A stretch of DNA of 64,000 nt from Rhyacichthys aspro. Lineage: Eukaryota > Chordata > Actinopteri > Gobiiformes > Rhyacichthyidae. The notes under the pieces were generated by a model. The model saw only the letters and a program-made list of their open reading frames with translations. It ran no database searches and was not told where the DNA came from. Of the stretch, positions 54,553 through 64,000 are shown piece after piece. Location of the stretch: positions 1,602,529-1,666,528 of the forward strand of contig CM072159.1 in the NCBI GenBank assembly GCA_036850595.1. The letters run 5' to 3'. Made by a program: the position numbers and the translations under genes. The number at the start of each line of letters is the position of its first letter. The stretch's first letter is position 1.

Positions 54553-55274
54553 TACCGTATTTTACGGACTATAAGCTGCTACTTTTTTCCCACGTTTTGA
54601 ACCATGCGGCTTATACAGAGATGCGGCTTTTCTATGAATTTTTCTTCAGCCCTCAGGGGGGCGCTCTAGCAAAAAGTGCAAAAACGAGACAGGCAGCAGT
54701 AGTCAGTTTATTTAGTTTAGTTTATTCTTAGAACATGCAACCCAAGACGCACAACAGCAAAATACGGTAATATTTTTACACCCTCACCCCCTCATAATGG
54801 AAAACAAATGAAGTGGTGTTCAGTAGTTTCAATGCTCAGGAGGAAGATGAATAGTGACTTGTGGTTTCAGTGCACGGGTGAATGAAGCGACTTTAATAGT
54901 TGCGCAGTTGCGCTTTAACAGTGCGCAGGAAAAAAAAGTGACAGTGGTTTGGTGTTCAGTGGTTTCAGAACGCAGGAAGAAGAAAAATAAAGCAACTTGG
55001 TTTTCGTGCACAGGAGGAAGATGAATAAAACCATCAATGACTTTTCTGTTTTGTTTGATCAGCACTTTTACTGCCGTGTTACAGGCACTGTTCGGAAACA
55101 ATCAGTTCAGGTATATGAATAAACACTTATGGTACAAAATCTTTCTATGTAAATCTTATTTCTCAGCCTGGATATCGGCGGCTTATAGTCCAGTGCGGCT
55201 TATATGTGACAAAATATATATTTAGTGGGTGCGGCTTATATTTAGGTGCGCTCTATAGTCCGGAAAATACGGTA
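54553..55274. mobile_element. TA-flanked MITE with CCGTATTTT termini
   Basis: Element 54555-55272 (718 bp) starts CCGTATTTTACGGACTATAA and ends TTATAG...CTATAGTCCGGAAAATACGG. The terminal 19 bp are inverted with one mismatch, and TA flanks both sides. The termini read 'ccgtattttccggactataagccgc', well known in vertebrate genomes. The interior (54780-55030) has degenerate direct repeats around GTTTCA(G/A)TGC..AGGAGGAAGATGAATA. No transposase. Confidence 0.7.
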
Positions 55275-55640
55275 AATATTTTTTAATATAAACGTTTTCT
55301 GAAAAATAAAAATTCTGTCTCCTTTTTTATTGTTTAATATTTCTTGAGGATATGTGTGTTTTCAGTTATTTTATTTAAATTAATTTTAAGATAGTTATTT
55401 CCTTCGCAATAAAACTTTCAGTCTATACATTGTTATAATATGCTATGTTACAAAGGTGTAGGTTTACACCTAAAAAGAAGAAGGAAGGAAAAAAGAAGGA
55501 AAATCAGCAACATTTTTTTTCAATCTCTTGTGATAAACATCCATATTCCAAGAAAAAAAAAAAAGCTAAACATGTACTTTAATAAACTCAAAGATCAAAT
55601 TTATTAGCAGTGACTTTTTCTGGTTTATTTGATACAGACC

Positions 55641-56291
55641 ATGTAGACCACACATGTCAAACTCAAGGCCCGTAGGCCAATTGGTGCCCTTTACAATATT
55701 TAATGTGGCCCTCCAATAAATTTAACAGGTGACTACTAGGTTTTAACTGGATTTGAACAGGTTAGATTGATTTAAATCAGATTAATTATATTTGTTCATG
55801 AAATCTTAAGCCAGTTTCTGCTACAAGATATATATAATCTGCTGAAATCCAAATAATACCTGTTTAAATCCATATAAAACCTGCCCAAATCCAAATAAAA
55901 CCAGTTCAAATAAATCTAAAACCAGTTCAAATTCATCTAAATCTTGCTCAAATCCCAATAATACCTGTTTAAATCCATATAACACCTGTCCAAATCCAGC
56001 TAAAACCTGCTCAAATCCATCTAAAACCAGTTCAAAACTGTCTAAAACCTCTTCAAAACCATCCAAATCATGCTCAAATCCATGTAAACCAGTTTAAATC
56101 CATATAAAATCTGTTCAAATCCAACTAAACCTGGCCAAATCCAACTAAAACCAGTTTCCATAAACAGAGGAAAATAATGCTAAAATAACTTTTGTAAGAC
56201 TCAAATGAAAATGAAAACTCACATTCAAAACACCATCTTCGGCCCCTGAAAGGCCCCTCACCACTTTCAGTTTGACACCCCTTAAGTAGAC
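55641..56291. mobile_element. hAT-like element with internal 21-bp minisatellite
   Basis: Element 55649-56283 (635 bp) begins CACACATGTCAAACTCAAGG and ends TCAGTTTGACACCCCTT, decayed CAGGGGTGTCAAACT-type ends. The flanking 8-mers ATGTAGAC (55641-55648) and AAGTAGAC (56284-56291) match at 7 of 8 positions. Confidence 0.65.
55850..56155. repeat. Degenerate 21-bp minisatellite
   Basis: Around 14 units of the type CAAATCCATCTAAAACCAGTT. On the - strand one frame stays open for 81 codons (56066-55821) as a 7-residue repeat (FEQVLxG / FELVLDG). This reflects the 21-bp period, not selection, unless shown otherwise. Confidence 0.8.
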
Positions 56292-56304
56292 AGACATGAA
56301 ACAG

Positions 56305-56420
56305 TGGGGGTTCACCTGGTAGAGTGCAAACCACATACTCAAGCGACACAGGTACATTTGCTCCTTGTCATTTCCCTCTCTCTCACTCTGGCTCCTGTCT
56401 ATCTACACTGTCTTTATTAG
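56305..56420 (+). mobile_element. Probable tRNA-derived SINE
   Basis: TTCACCTGGTAGAGTGC (A-box-like), weak B box, then CTTGTCATTTCCCTCTCTCT and CTCCTGTCTATC, similar in style to the copies at 28668 and 42843. Confidence 0.4.
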
Positions 56421-56999
56421 GGCCATTAAATAATCTTTGAAAAGAATACGTTAAAATATTGGATTTATTAAATACAATATTTAAATTTTGGACACTATCG
56501 CACCTCTCAAAGTATAGAAAGCTAGGAATAAACCTGAAACTATGTAGCTGTTTATTAAATAGCTCTTGCTTTGCTACATATTTCCTTACTTCAGTACTTA
56601 ATGTTTGATTCAAATACATTGAATTTCTCATGTGAAACACAACTTGTTTAGTGCCTGGTCTGTATCGTATCACTCATTGGAAACATGGCTTTAGAGAAAA
56701 GTTGGATGCAGAGGAAAAGTGTCTGGACTCTCAGAACTCTGGAATGTTTGATCAGAAGGCAACATAGAGGGAACATAAAAGACAGGAAGACAATGAGCTG
56801 AAGGCAGTAAGGAGCGCAGCACAAGACAATGCTGATCATTTCCATATTTAACTCTTGGCTGTTCCTCAGCTTTAGACAATAAACAGAACAGCTGGGGGAA
56901 AGAAGGAGCTGTGGGAGGGACCAAAGGCATGGGAGTTATATTCAGATCAGCACCATCAACAAGTTAAAGTAACCTCTTTTGTCAGCATAGCTGGGTTAT

Positions 57000-57260
57000 G
57001 ATTTCTTTCTTAATTTAATCTTGGTTTAAGTCTAGAATTTCATTCAGATTTAGTTCATGTGTAGTTTTGATTCTGTCCAGGTTCATTCACAGATTCTGCT
57101 GTGGTTTAACCTTGGTTCAGTGCTGGGTTTAGTCTGAATTGAATCTTGGTTAAGTTCAGGGGTAGTTCTGGTTAAATTTAGCTTTAGCTTTAGACTAAAG
57201 AGTTAGAGGGGGTTTTTTTGGTTTGTTTTTGGTTTAGTCCATGTGTAGTCTAGTTTAGCC
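57000..57260 (+). repeat. Degenerate TGGTTTAGTCC-type array
   Basis: Words such as CTTGGTTTAAGTCTAG, GTGGTTTAACCTTGGTTCAG and TTGGTTTAGTCCATGTG recur every 10-30 bp. The same wording occurs at 59190-59480 and, complemented, at 63360-63640. Confidence 0.4.
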
Positions 57261-58228
57261 TATTCTGGTCCAGTCTTTCTGGCCATTCAGAGCAGACTAA
57301 ACCAGACCAGGACTGACCCTGAAAGACATTAACAAACTGAGAGAGCCTAAATGCATATACCAGTTTTGTTCAATGAAGAGTTGGTTGTTTTGTTTCTAAT
57401 AGACAGCACCTGTGCCTGCCTCAGTGTGCTCATTAATGCCATCACAAAATCACTGTTAGCTTAATATTTCAGTTTTCTCAAACTAATATTTGATAGAAAA
57501 AATGAAATAGAAAGTCTATGTCACTCCTATTCTTTGAAACTAAATATGTTTTAACTATTCTTGGTTGGTATTGGTTCCCTTTGTGTCATGCTTTTGTATG
57601 TTTGTGAAATTAAAAAATGAAGACTGATCTATAAACAACACTAGCATTGTACATGATAATAATCTATTCTTGCTCACATACAACTTCATAGACATAGTAA
57701 CATTTAATATATGGATTACACAGATATTCACACAAATATTTTAAAACTAACCAACAGTTGTTCATATAAAATGTACAAAATTGACCACCATTGTTCTGGA
57801 AATCACTGGCATGAACAAACATGGTACTGGTGATGTATATCGTAAGGGACAGTTTCAGTGGACAGAGAGATAATCCAAATCAGGTCATTTGCCATCTTTA
57901 TTTAACAATGGCTTTCTTGGCATTCAACTTAATACATTTGAGTTAATCCAAAACACATGACATAATAATTATGTAACTTTGATATACTAAGTGCCTACTT
58001 AGTTGCACAATTTTATAACCTATAAATAACTAAATCAGGACTGTGAGTAAAATGGGAGTAAATGTGTGTGTGACTGTAGTAACTTGAATTTTTTTTTTTT
58101 TTTTTTTTGATGATGTATACAGCATAGTGAGACTGGAACTGGACTAAGTGCTGTGCACATGGTCCACAGTCACCTGCACAGAGTTGCAAGAGCTCAACAA
58201 AAATACAAAGAAATGAGCTAGTGGTTAG
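57261..58228 (+). other. Intron 8, nothing recognised
   Basis: AT-rich, with a poly(T) tract at 58090-58108. No exon. Confidence 0.45.
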
Positions 58229-58500
58229 TGCAAAAGACAAGACAACTTTATTTATATAGCGTCAATTACAACAAAAGGTTGTCTTTTTTTTTTTTTTTAT
58301 CTCCAGGCACTTTAAAGTCCCCCTGGGCAGGCACAAAGGTGCTAGAAGTAGATTTTTAAATTCTGTTTTGAGTGAAGAGAGGCTAGTAGACAGGACATAT
58401 GTTCTCTTCTAATGTTTCCAGTCAGAACTCTAGCTGCTACATTCCAGACAAAAGAAGGGGTACAAAAAAAAAAGAAGTCTCTTATAGCTGTCTCGGAATA
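58229..58500 (-). repeat. Probable retroelement 3'-end fragment
   Basis: ACAACTTTATTTATATAGCG with poly(T), then CCAGTCAGAACTCTAGCTGC and TACATTCCAGACAAAAG resemble non-coding ends of fish LINE-type repeats in antisense. No protein motif. Confidence 0.3.
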
Positions 58501-58861
58501 TATATCGAGATATATACATTGCATTGACTAACTAGATATAACTGTAGGCCTTTATCGCCCATTCTAAGATGCAGTATTTTGATACTTTGCTTTCTTCCTT
58601 TCATTTCCTTCTAACAGTGGTCCAGTTACACAGCCCAATCAATCTGTCAGTGGTGCGGGTAAACATAATGAATTTGATGCTAATAATTGTAACAATGCAA
58701 ACAATTGTTTCAGTGGTTCTCATGTTGTGGTGCCCCACTTTTGTAAACAGGTTTTGCCTTAAAAAGATTGTACAGTGTGTAGTGTGACATAGCTGTTTCA
58801 AAGCTCCTTGGCTCTCTAATGAAGTGAGTGAAGAAAAGCAGCAGCAGTTACCAAGTTCTCA

Positions 58862-58999
<138 letters not shown>

Positions 59000-59189
59000 T
59001 GTACGTGTCCGTATGTGTGTTCATCTGTGTGTGTCTGCCACCTGTTTCCCAGAGCCATGACCTCAGCACACAGGCCTTCAGTGAAAAACACTGCAAAGCT
59101 CTTCCAGCTGTGAGTCCAGAGGAACAACAGAGTCACAAAGAGCAGAGACTGAGAGGGTCCAGAGAATGGCCTCAGGAAAACACTCACTA

Positions 59190-59480
59190 GTTGTGGGTTT
59201 AGTCCTGGATTAGTCTTGGTGATCACTTCTGGTTTAGTTCTGCATTAGATCTTGTGTAGGGTTTGGTTCTGGTTCAGTCCTTGATTAGTTTTGGTTTAGG
59301 TTTGGATAAGTCTTGGTTCAGATCTGCTTCATGGTGAACTTAAACCTGTTTTATTTCTTGTTAGTCCTGGCTAGTCCTGACAATAACCATAAACTTCTCC
59401 ATTTTTGTCCTGGTTCAGACTAAGTTTAGCCTTAATTTGTAAATGTTTAGACCTGGTTTACTTTAAAATCGGTTTGAAAC
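59190..59480 (+). repeat. Degenerate TGGTTTAGTCC-type array
   Basis: GTTTAGTCCTGGATTAGTCT, CTTCTGGTTTAGTTCTG, TTGGTTCTGGTTCAGTCC and TTTTGGTTTAGG in close succession. Confidence 0.45.
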
Positions 59481-59983
59481 ATTTGGAAGAGTATATTTTG
59501 TACATATGAAACAGTGAGACATATCAGTAGCAAAAAGTTTTTAATTTTCTCCCACATGACAAATGCGTTAGACACTTGGACTAGAGTTAACATTGAGTGG
59601 AGGCTCTGTCATTCCTCACTCTGTCCAATGGAAAATACAGCATATTTACATAAGTGCTGTGGAAAAAGAGTTGCCGTTAGAGCAGTTCTGCGCTGCACTG
59701 GTGTTTTCTCAGGAGCAGGTGTTTAGTGTCAGCCGTCAGCGCCAACAGGCCGACTGTAGACTGTGGAAAACACTCCTGCGTGTTTGGAATGACTCCAGTT
59801 ACTATATGGAAATATATATTCACCAATGCACACTTTGCTGTCTTGTACTGTGGTATTTTCATCTACCTATACATTTGGAAATGTGTGGAAAGATTGTTAC
59901 TGCTTGTAAGGAACATGAGCAACAGAAGGGAATTTAATAAGAATAATAATGATAACAACAACAACAATAATAAGAACAATACA

Positions 59984-59984
<1 letters not shown>

Positions 59985-60055
<71 letters not shown>

Positions 60056-60057
60056 CA
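59985..60057 (+). repeat. (TATCAT)n hexanucleotide / (TAT)n microsatellite
   Basis: About seven CATTAT units flanked by TAT units, preceded by AAT/AAC runs from 59940. Confidence 0.9.
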
Positions 60058-60207
60058 TGTGTTTAGCACTTGAAAAATCTCTCAAAATAAGGCTTTTCAG
60101 AGTAAACAATAAAAACAATAAAAGAATATAAACAAATGGAGTAACAATACAGTAAAGCAATATCAAAATCAACATTAAAACAGATTAAGACAGGATTTAC
60201 TGTAAAA

Positions 60208-60210
<3 letters not shown>

Positions 60211-60238
<28 letters not shown>
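60211..60238 (+). repeat. (TA)n microsatellite
   Basis: About 14 TA units after a short A-run. Confidence 0.9.
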
Positions 60239-60239
<1 letters not shown>

Positions 60240-60242
<3 letters not shown>

Positions 60243-62225
60243 CATATAATATTTGCTATATTTTTAGCTTAGATTTAAAAATATCCACTGGGTTTTCTGA
60301 CCTAAGCTCCTAAGGAAGAGAGTTCCACAGTTTAGGGGCTCTAACTGCAAGGACACAAACTCCTTTAATGAGCAGCTGTGATGTGCCACAGGAGCTTCAG
60401 CCCTAAGGAGTGCAGACAGCAACTAGGGATGTTGGGTGCGAGTGGATCACAAATATAGAAGGGAGGAAGACCATTCAGGGCTTTAAAACTAAAAGTTTAA
60501 AATCAATTCAAAAGGTGATTGGCCACCAGTGCAGGGAAGCTAAAATTGGGGTGATATGCTTTTCTCTCTTTGTATTAATTAAAAGTCTCACTGCCAAGTT
60601 TTGTACGAGTTGGAGACAGCTTTTTTTTTTTTTTTTTTTTTTGAATGATCTTTTGACTTATGTCAGCATACAGGGCTTTGCAATAATCCAGTCGTGTAAA
60701 GACAAGAGCATGAACAAGTTTTTCAGGTTTGCAACAGAGAAATTGTTTAAGAGCAATGTTTCTTATTTGCAGCAAGCATAATTGTACAACCTAAAAAAGG
60801 GCTACAGAAGCGAGACAGTGGACAGACTGCCGCTCATTTCCTGGTTTGGTGAACTGTCGCTGCCTTCACAGACTTTCAGTAAGCTCCGTTTTTTTGTCCA
60901 TTTGCAGGGCGTTTCTTATGTCTATGCCATGTTAATTCTATGTTAATGCTATGTTAATGAGGAGTGAGCATCATTGACTTACGCATGCAGCAAAGAAGAA
61001 TCCCACTGTCTGAGAACGTCCCACATAGCCAACATAGAACCTACTTAGAAATTCTCCTGGGAAGAACTTCATAAGGAAACTTCATACAAAAACGTTCATG
61101 AATGAGGCCGCTAATAGCAGGGAAGCTAACCTAACCTTTTAAATTTTGAAATGGGTCTAAAATTGTTCAAATCTAGAGGGTCGAGTGTGCGTTTCTTTAG
61201 CAGCGGTCGAACTATTGAACTTTTACGACTGGCAGGGAATTAGCCTGTTGACAATGAGCAATTGATGATGGAGAGCAGCTGAGGACCAATTGTTTGTAAA
61301 ATCTCTTTTAGAAACTTTGTGGGTAAGATGTCAAAGTGACAAGTTTAGGAGTTGTACGGTGAATGATCTCTTTTAAATCCGACAGAGAAAGTTCCTCAAA
61401 GTTAGACTGTTTAAAGCAGGTTCATAAGAGATGACAAAGTTTCCAGGGGACGGTGTGATGTGATGCCTACTGTCAACAATTTATTTTAAAAAAGGGGCGA
61501 CAAACTGCTCACACATTGCAATTGAGGCATTAATAGGTTGGCTATGGGGAGAGTTGATGACAGAATTAATTGTTGATAGGCAAACACTTGATTTTTACGG
61601 TTTTCTAAAGACACCACAAAATTAAACTCTTTTCTTTCTTTCTTTTTTCTTTTCTCAGCTTTACTGCATTGCGTCTTTAAATCTCTTGTGTGCTCGTTTA
61701 GCCATTAAGGAAATTTTGTTTGATTTGCTTAGTAATGAATGGAGCGATAGCATCAAGTACATTTTAACACCATTAAAGTCATCTAGTAGGGTGTTCACAG
61801 ATACATTAGTAGATGTATAACTGACAGAGGCAGCTAAAAACATTCTGTTAAAACTGTCTTAAAAGTTCGAGAACATGAGCTTAAAACAGGCCTGACAGGA
61901 ACGTGCAGCTGCATCTGACAGGATACAGCTTTGTGGTCAGGGACATTAAAATCTAGCTCTTTCACGTCGATTGAGATATCTTAAGATAACACCAGATAGA
62001 CAATGTGCACCTTACTATGCTTTGGGTCATTTACATGTTGAACCAAGATTTAACAAGGTGATTAAAATCAGTAGGATAAGAATTTGAAATATTATTGAAA
62101 TCACCAAGGATAAGAATTTAATCATACTTGACTTTGATTTTTGAGAGAAAATCTGAAAATTCCTCAATGAAACCTTTGGTGGCCTGTAAATAAGAACTCA
62201 ACATTTTTATTTTATGGCTTGAGGA
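60240..62225 (-). mobile_element. Antisense LINE (L2/CR1-like), decayed, RT core missing
   Basis: On the - strand, reading from right to left: GFIEEFSDFLS, then the endonuclease motif ILILGDFN (62117-62094), LVQHVNDPKHSKVHIVYLVL-like text, NVPDHKAVSCQ, SVNTLLDDFN, VRPLLKKRTLDP and NNFRPISKF (about 61150). After a gap come KLVHALVFTRLDYCKALYAD (about 60719-60665), then SLHWWPITF and LKALNGLPP. This is the APE-RT order of L2/CR1-type LINEs. The catalytic FxDD region expected between 61140 and 60790 was not found, and stops are frequent. Confidence 0.7.
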
Positions 62226-63359
62226 CTATGCACAATATATGATGGCTGTAGCTTGCCATAGCTTGCTACGCATAATACACATAAAAAATATAAATTATAT
62301 TATTATTACGTGTTTTCACAAAAAATAATATATTTTGCCTCTTTTTCTTTCTGTGGATGCTTTAGTTTAAGTTTGTCTAATGGATAAACAGACTCCACTG
62401 CAGTCATACAGTTGTAAGACATATTTCAAACATATGTCACATGCAATTAATATAGTCATGAACTATTTTAATGGCATGAACACAATGTTTGCATATCTAC
62501 TTTGCAGCCTATTACATGTTTTGGTGGAAGTAACAGAAGAACACAAAGGGCAGCAGAGTTTGAATAGGATGAGTTCCTGGTGAAATATTACAGGGAAGGT
62601 GCATTTCTCACTGGCTGTTTACGAGTCGCTGCCTCAGCTCTTGACCCAGAAATTTCCCTGCAGTTAATTAGCTTATTCACACACGCACCACAGGAAGATC
62701 CAAAAACCAGAAGAACAAAACATGTTGAAAACAAAGCAGAGACAAAATATTTTTGTTCAGGTTTAAACACACAAAAAATATTAAGTATATGAAACTTGTC
62801 ACAAAGAATTAATGTCATAAAGGCCTACTGTAGCAGATAAGCTATGATTGATTTACTTTATTTAACAGGCATTTTGCACTGGTTTTCCAGGGTTTTGTGT
62901 TGAGTTGAATGGTTAGTCTGGTCAAGGACACTCTGACAGTGGGAGTTGTGATTCCTGGCTGCTGCTGGGAGGACACCATTCACAAGCTGCACGTCTCAAA
63001 TCAAACACAACAAACACAAGGATATTTCACAAAGGATAAAAGTGATTTTGTAAAGTGTCTGTGGAGCCGCCAGCTGTCCAAACTCAGATGTCGGACTGTC
63101 CTTGAGCACAGCCTGAGGGTCACGATCCAAACCACTACAAAACCAAATACAAACAGGTTTTATAAATTTTCAATTCAATTTTTTCAGCAGAATTAAGGAA
63201 TAATATAATATGCAGTCAAGAAAAACAAGTTCATCAAATTGTTCAGAATTTCCAGATCACTTCATTTACATATGTTGGAACAAGTCCTATTTTTTATTTC
63301 TCCAAATGCCAGCTAAAATACAGATACACACAGGGCAATATTGTTTTAGGTACTGTTAT
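62226..63359 (+). other. Intron 8, nothing recognised
   Basis: No tcf4 exon and no delimited repeat. A complex patch with GCAGTTAATTAGC near 62660 could be regulatory. Confidence 0.4.
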
Positions 63360-63640
63360 GTATAAAACTAGGACTTAACCATGGCTCATCATGGACCAAC
63401 CTGGACTAGCACAATACCCAAAATAATTAGGCCTAAAACCTTGATTAAACCACAACTAAACTAAGGCTAAACCCAGACTCATTTCCTTTAGTTTGGCATT
63501 TAAACCCTGGACCAAATGACAGCAGAATAAGCCTTCCAAAAAGACACAACTTTTTGAAGGAGACCAGACTAACAGACTTCATAGCCAGAGTAATGAGTAC
63601 TAAACCAGGAATAAACCAGGATTAAACCAAGATTAGCATA
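63360..63640 (-). repeat. Degenerate TAAACCAGGAC-type array (complement orientation)
   Basis: AACCAAGATTAG, AACCAGGAATAAACCAGG, ATTAAACCACAACTAAAC and AACCTGGACTAG occur close together, the complement of the arrays at 57000 and 59190. Confidence 0.45.
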
Positions 63641-63668
63641 TTTCCTTCCTTCCTTCCTTCCTTCCTTT
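63641..63668 (+). repeat. (CCTT)n microsatellite
   Basis: About six TTCC units. Confidence 0.9.
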
Positions 63669-64000
63669 TGTTTCTCCCTGGTTCGTTCTGTCTTTCATCT
63701 GCAGTATACTCCTAAATGTGAGCTGGCAGCAGAGACGCGGCTCATGTTTAATGGATGGTCTTTATATTTTAACGAGTCTCTGTCTTTGTTGGTCTCGTCT
63801 CTGATTCACTCACTGACACAAATAAACTGCACTGTGGCAAACACCTGAATGCTTCACCTGAAGCAGAGGGTGAATGTTAGCTTTATGCTGTGTGAAGAAG
63901 TGCTGTACAATTAATGGATTAAAAAGAAAAATAAACAAACGTTTTTTTTATTTATCTGTACCAATTTTGGGGGTTTGAGGTAGGGCATTATAAGCAGTTC
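63669..64000 (+). other. Intron 8 to window end, nothing recognised
   Basis: No exon or repeat seen. Confidence 0.5.

Noticed and set aside
60410..60781. 123-codon open frame on + strand
   Set aside because: It lies antisense to LINE coding sequence; the meaningful reading is on the - strand (LVHALVFTRLDYC).

Overview
The window is vertebrate and almost certainly teleost fish DNA. It is AT-rich and intron-dominated, with long CA/TA microsatellites, tRNA-headed SINEs, Tc1-like and hAT-like DNA transposons and LINE fragments of kinds common in fish. One protein-coding gene can be supported: the middle of tcf4 (transcription factor 4, also E2-2 or ITF2), a class I bHLH E-protein, on the + strand. 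Eight coding exons join in frame to give 304 codons, all with AG/GT splice sites. The first (6559-6627) is the alternative 5' exon of the short 'TCF4-A' type isoform (protein start MYCAYTIPG). The other seven are shared with the long isoforms and run through the conserved QSRIEDRLERLDDAIHVL helix. The bHLH exons lie beyond the right edge. The N-terminal AD1 and NLS exons of the long isoform were not found and should lie left of base 1.

Layout: 1-6240 is upstream sequence, an intron for long isoforms, with one odd splice-flanked 72-nt open segment. Bases 6241-6558 hold the short-isoform promoter and 5' leader, with a G-quadruplex motif, an octamer site and two overlapping upstream ORFs. The 27.5-kb intron 1 (6628-34099) carries most of the sequence: a (CA)n(TA)n tract, a perfect 21-bp hairpin, two hAT-like elements with target-site duplications, a 5'-inverted LINE, a GC-rich island with RFX-like sites, a SINE, and a TTAA-flanked element with its own CRE/GC-box promoter and small ORF. 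Exons 2-4 are tightly clustered (introns of 278 and 340 bp). Introns 4-7 hold further repeats, including a Tc1-like element that has lost two of its three catalytic residues and a truncated relative of a second Tc1-like family. From 50182 to 64000 is the start of a large intron with a second Tc1-like element, a 186-bp MITE, a TA-flanked MITE, a hAT-like element enclosing a 21-bp minisatellite, a (TG)67 tract, and an antisense LINE.

Functionally the window is one regulatory and coding unit. An internal promoter makes an E-protein lacking AD1 and the NLS, which shares all downstream exons with the long form. I found no other cellular gene, tRNA, rRNA or CRISPR. No wholly new system is evident. 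The most unusual signals are the perfect hairpin at 10170-10218, the GC island near 23.5 kb, the promoter-bearing TTAA element, the 7-residue-periodic minisatellite inside a hAT element, and degenerate TAAACCAGGACT-like arrays recurring at several places in both orientations. Family names for mobile elements are from recall of typical termini and protein motifs, not from a database search.
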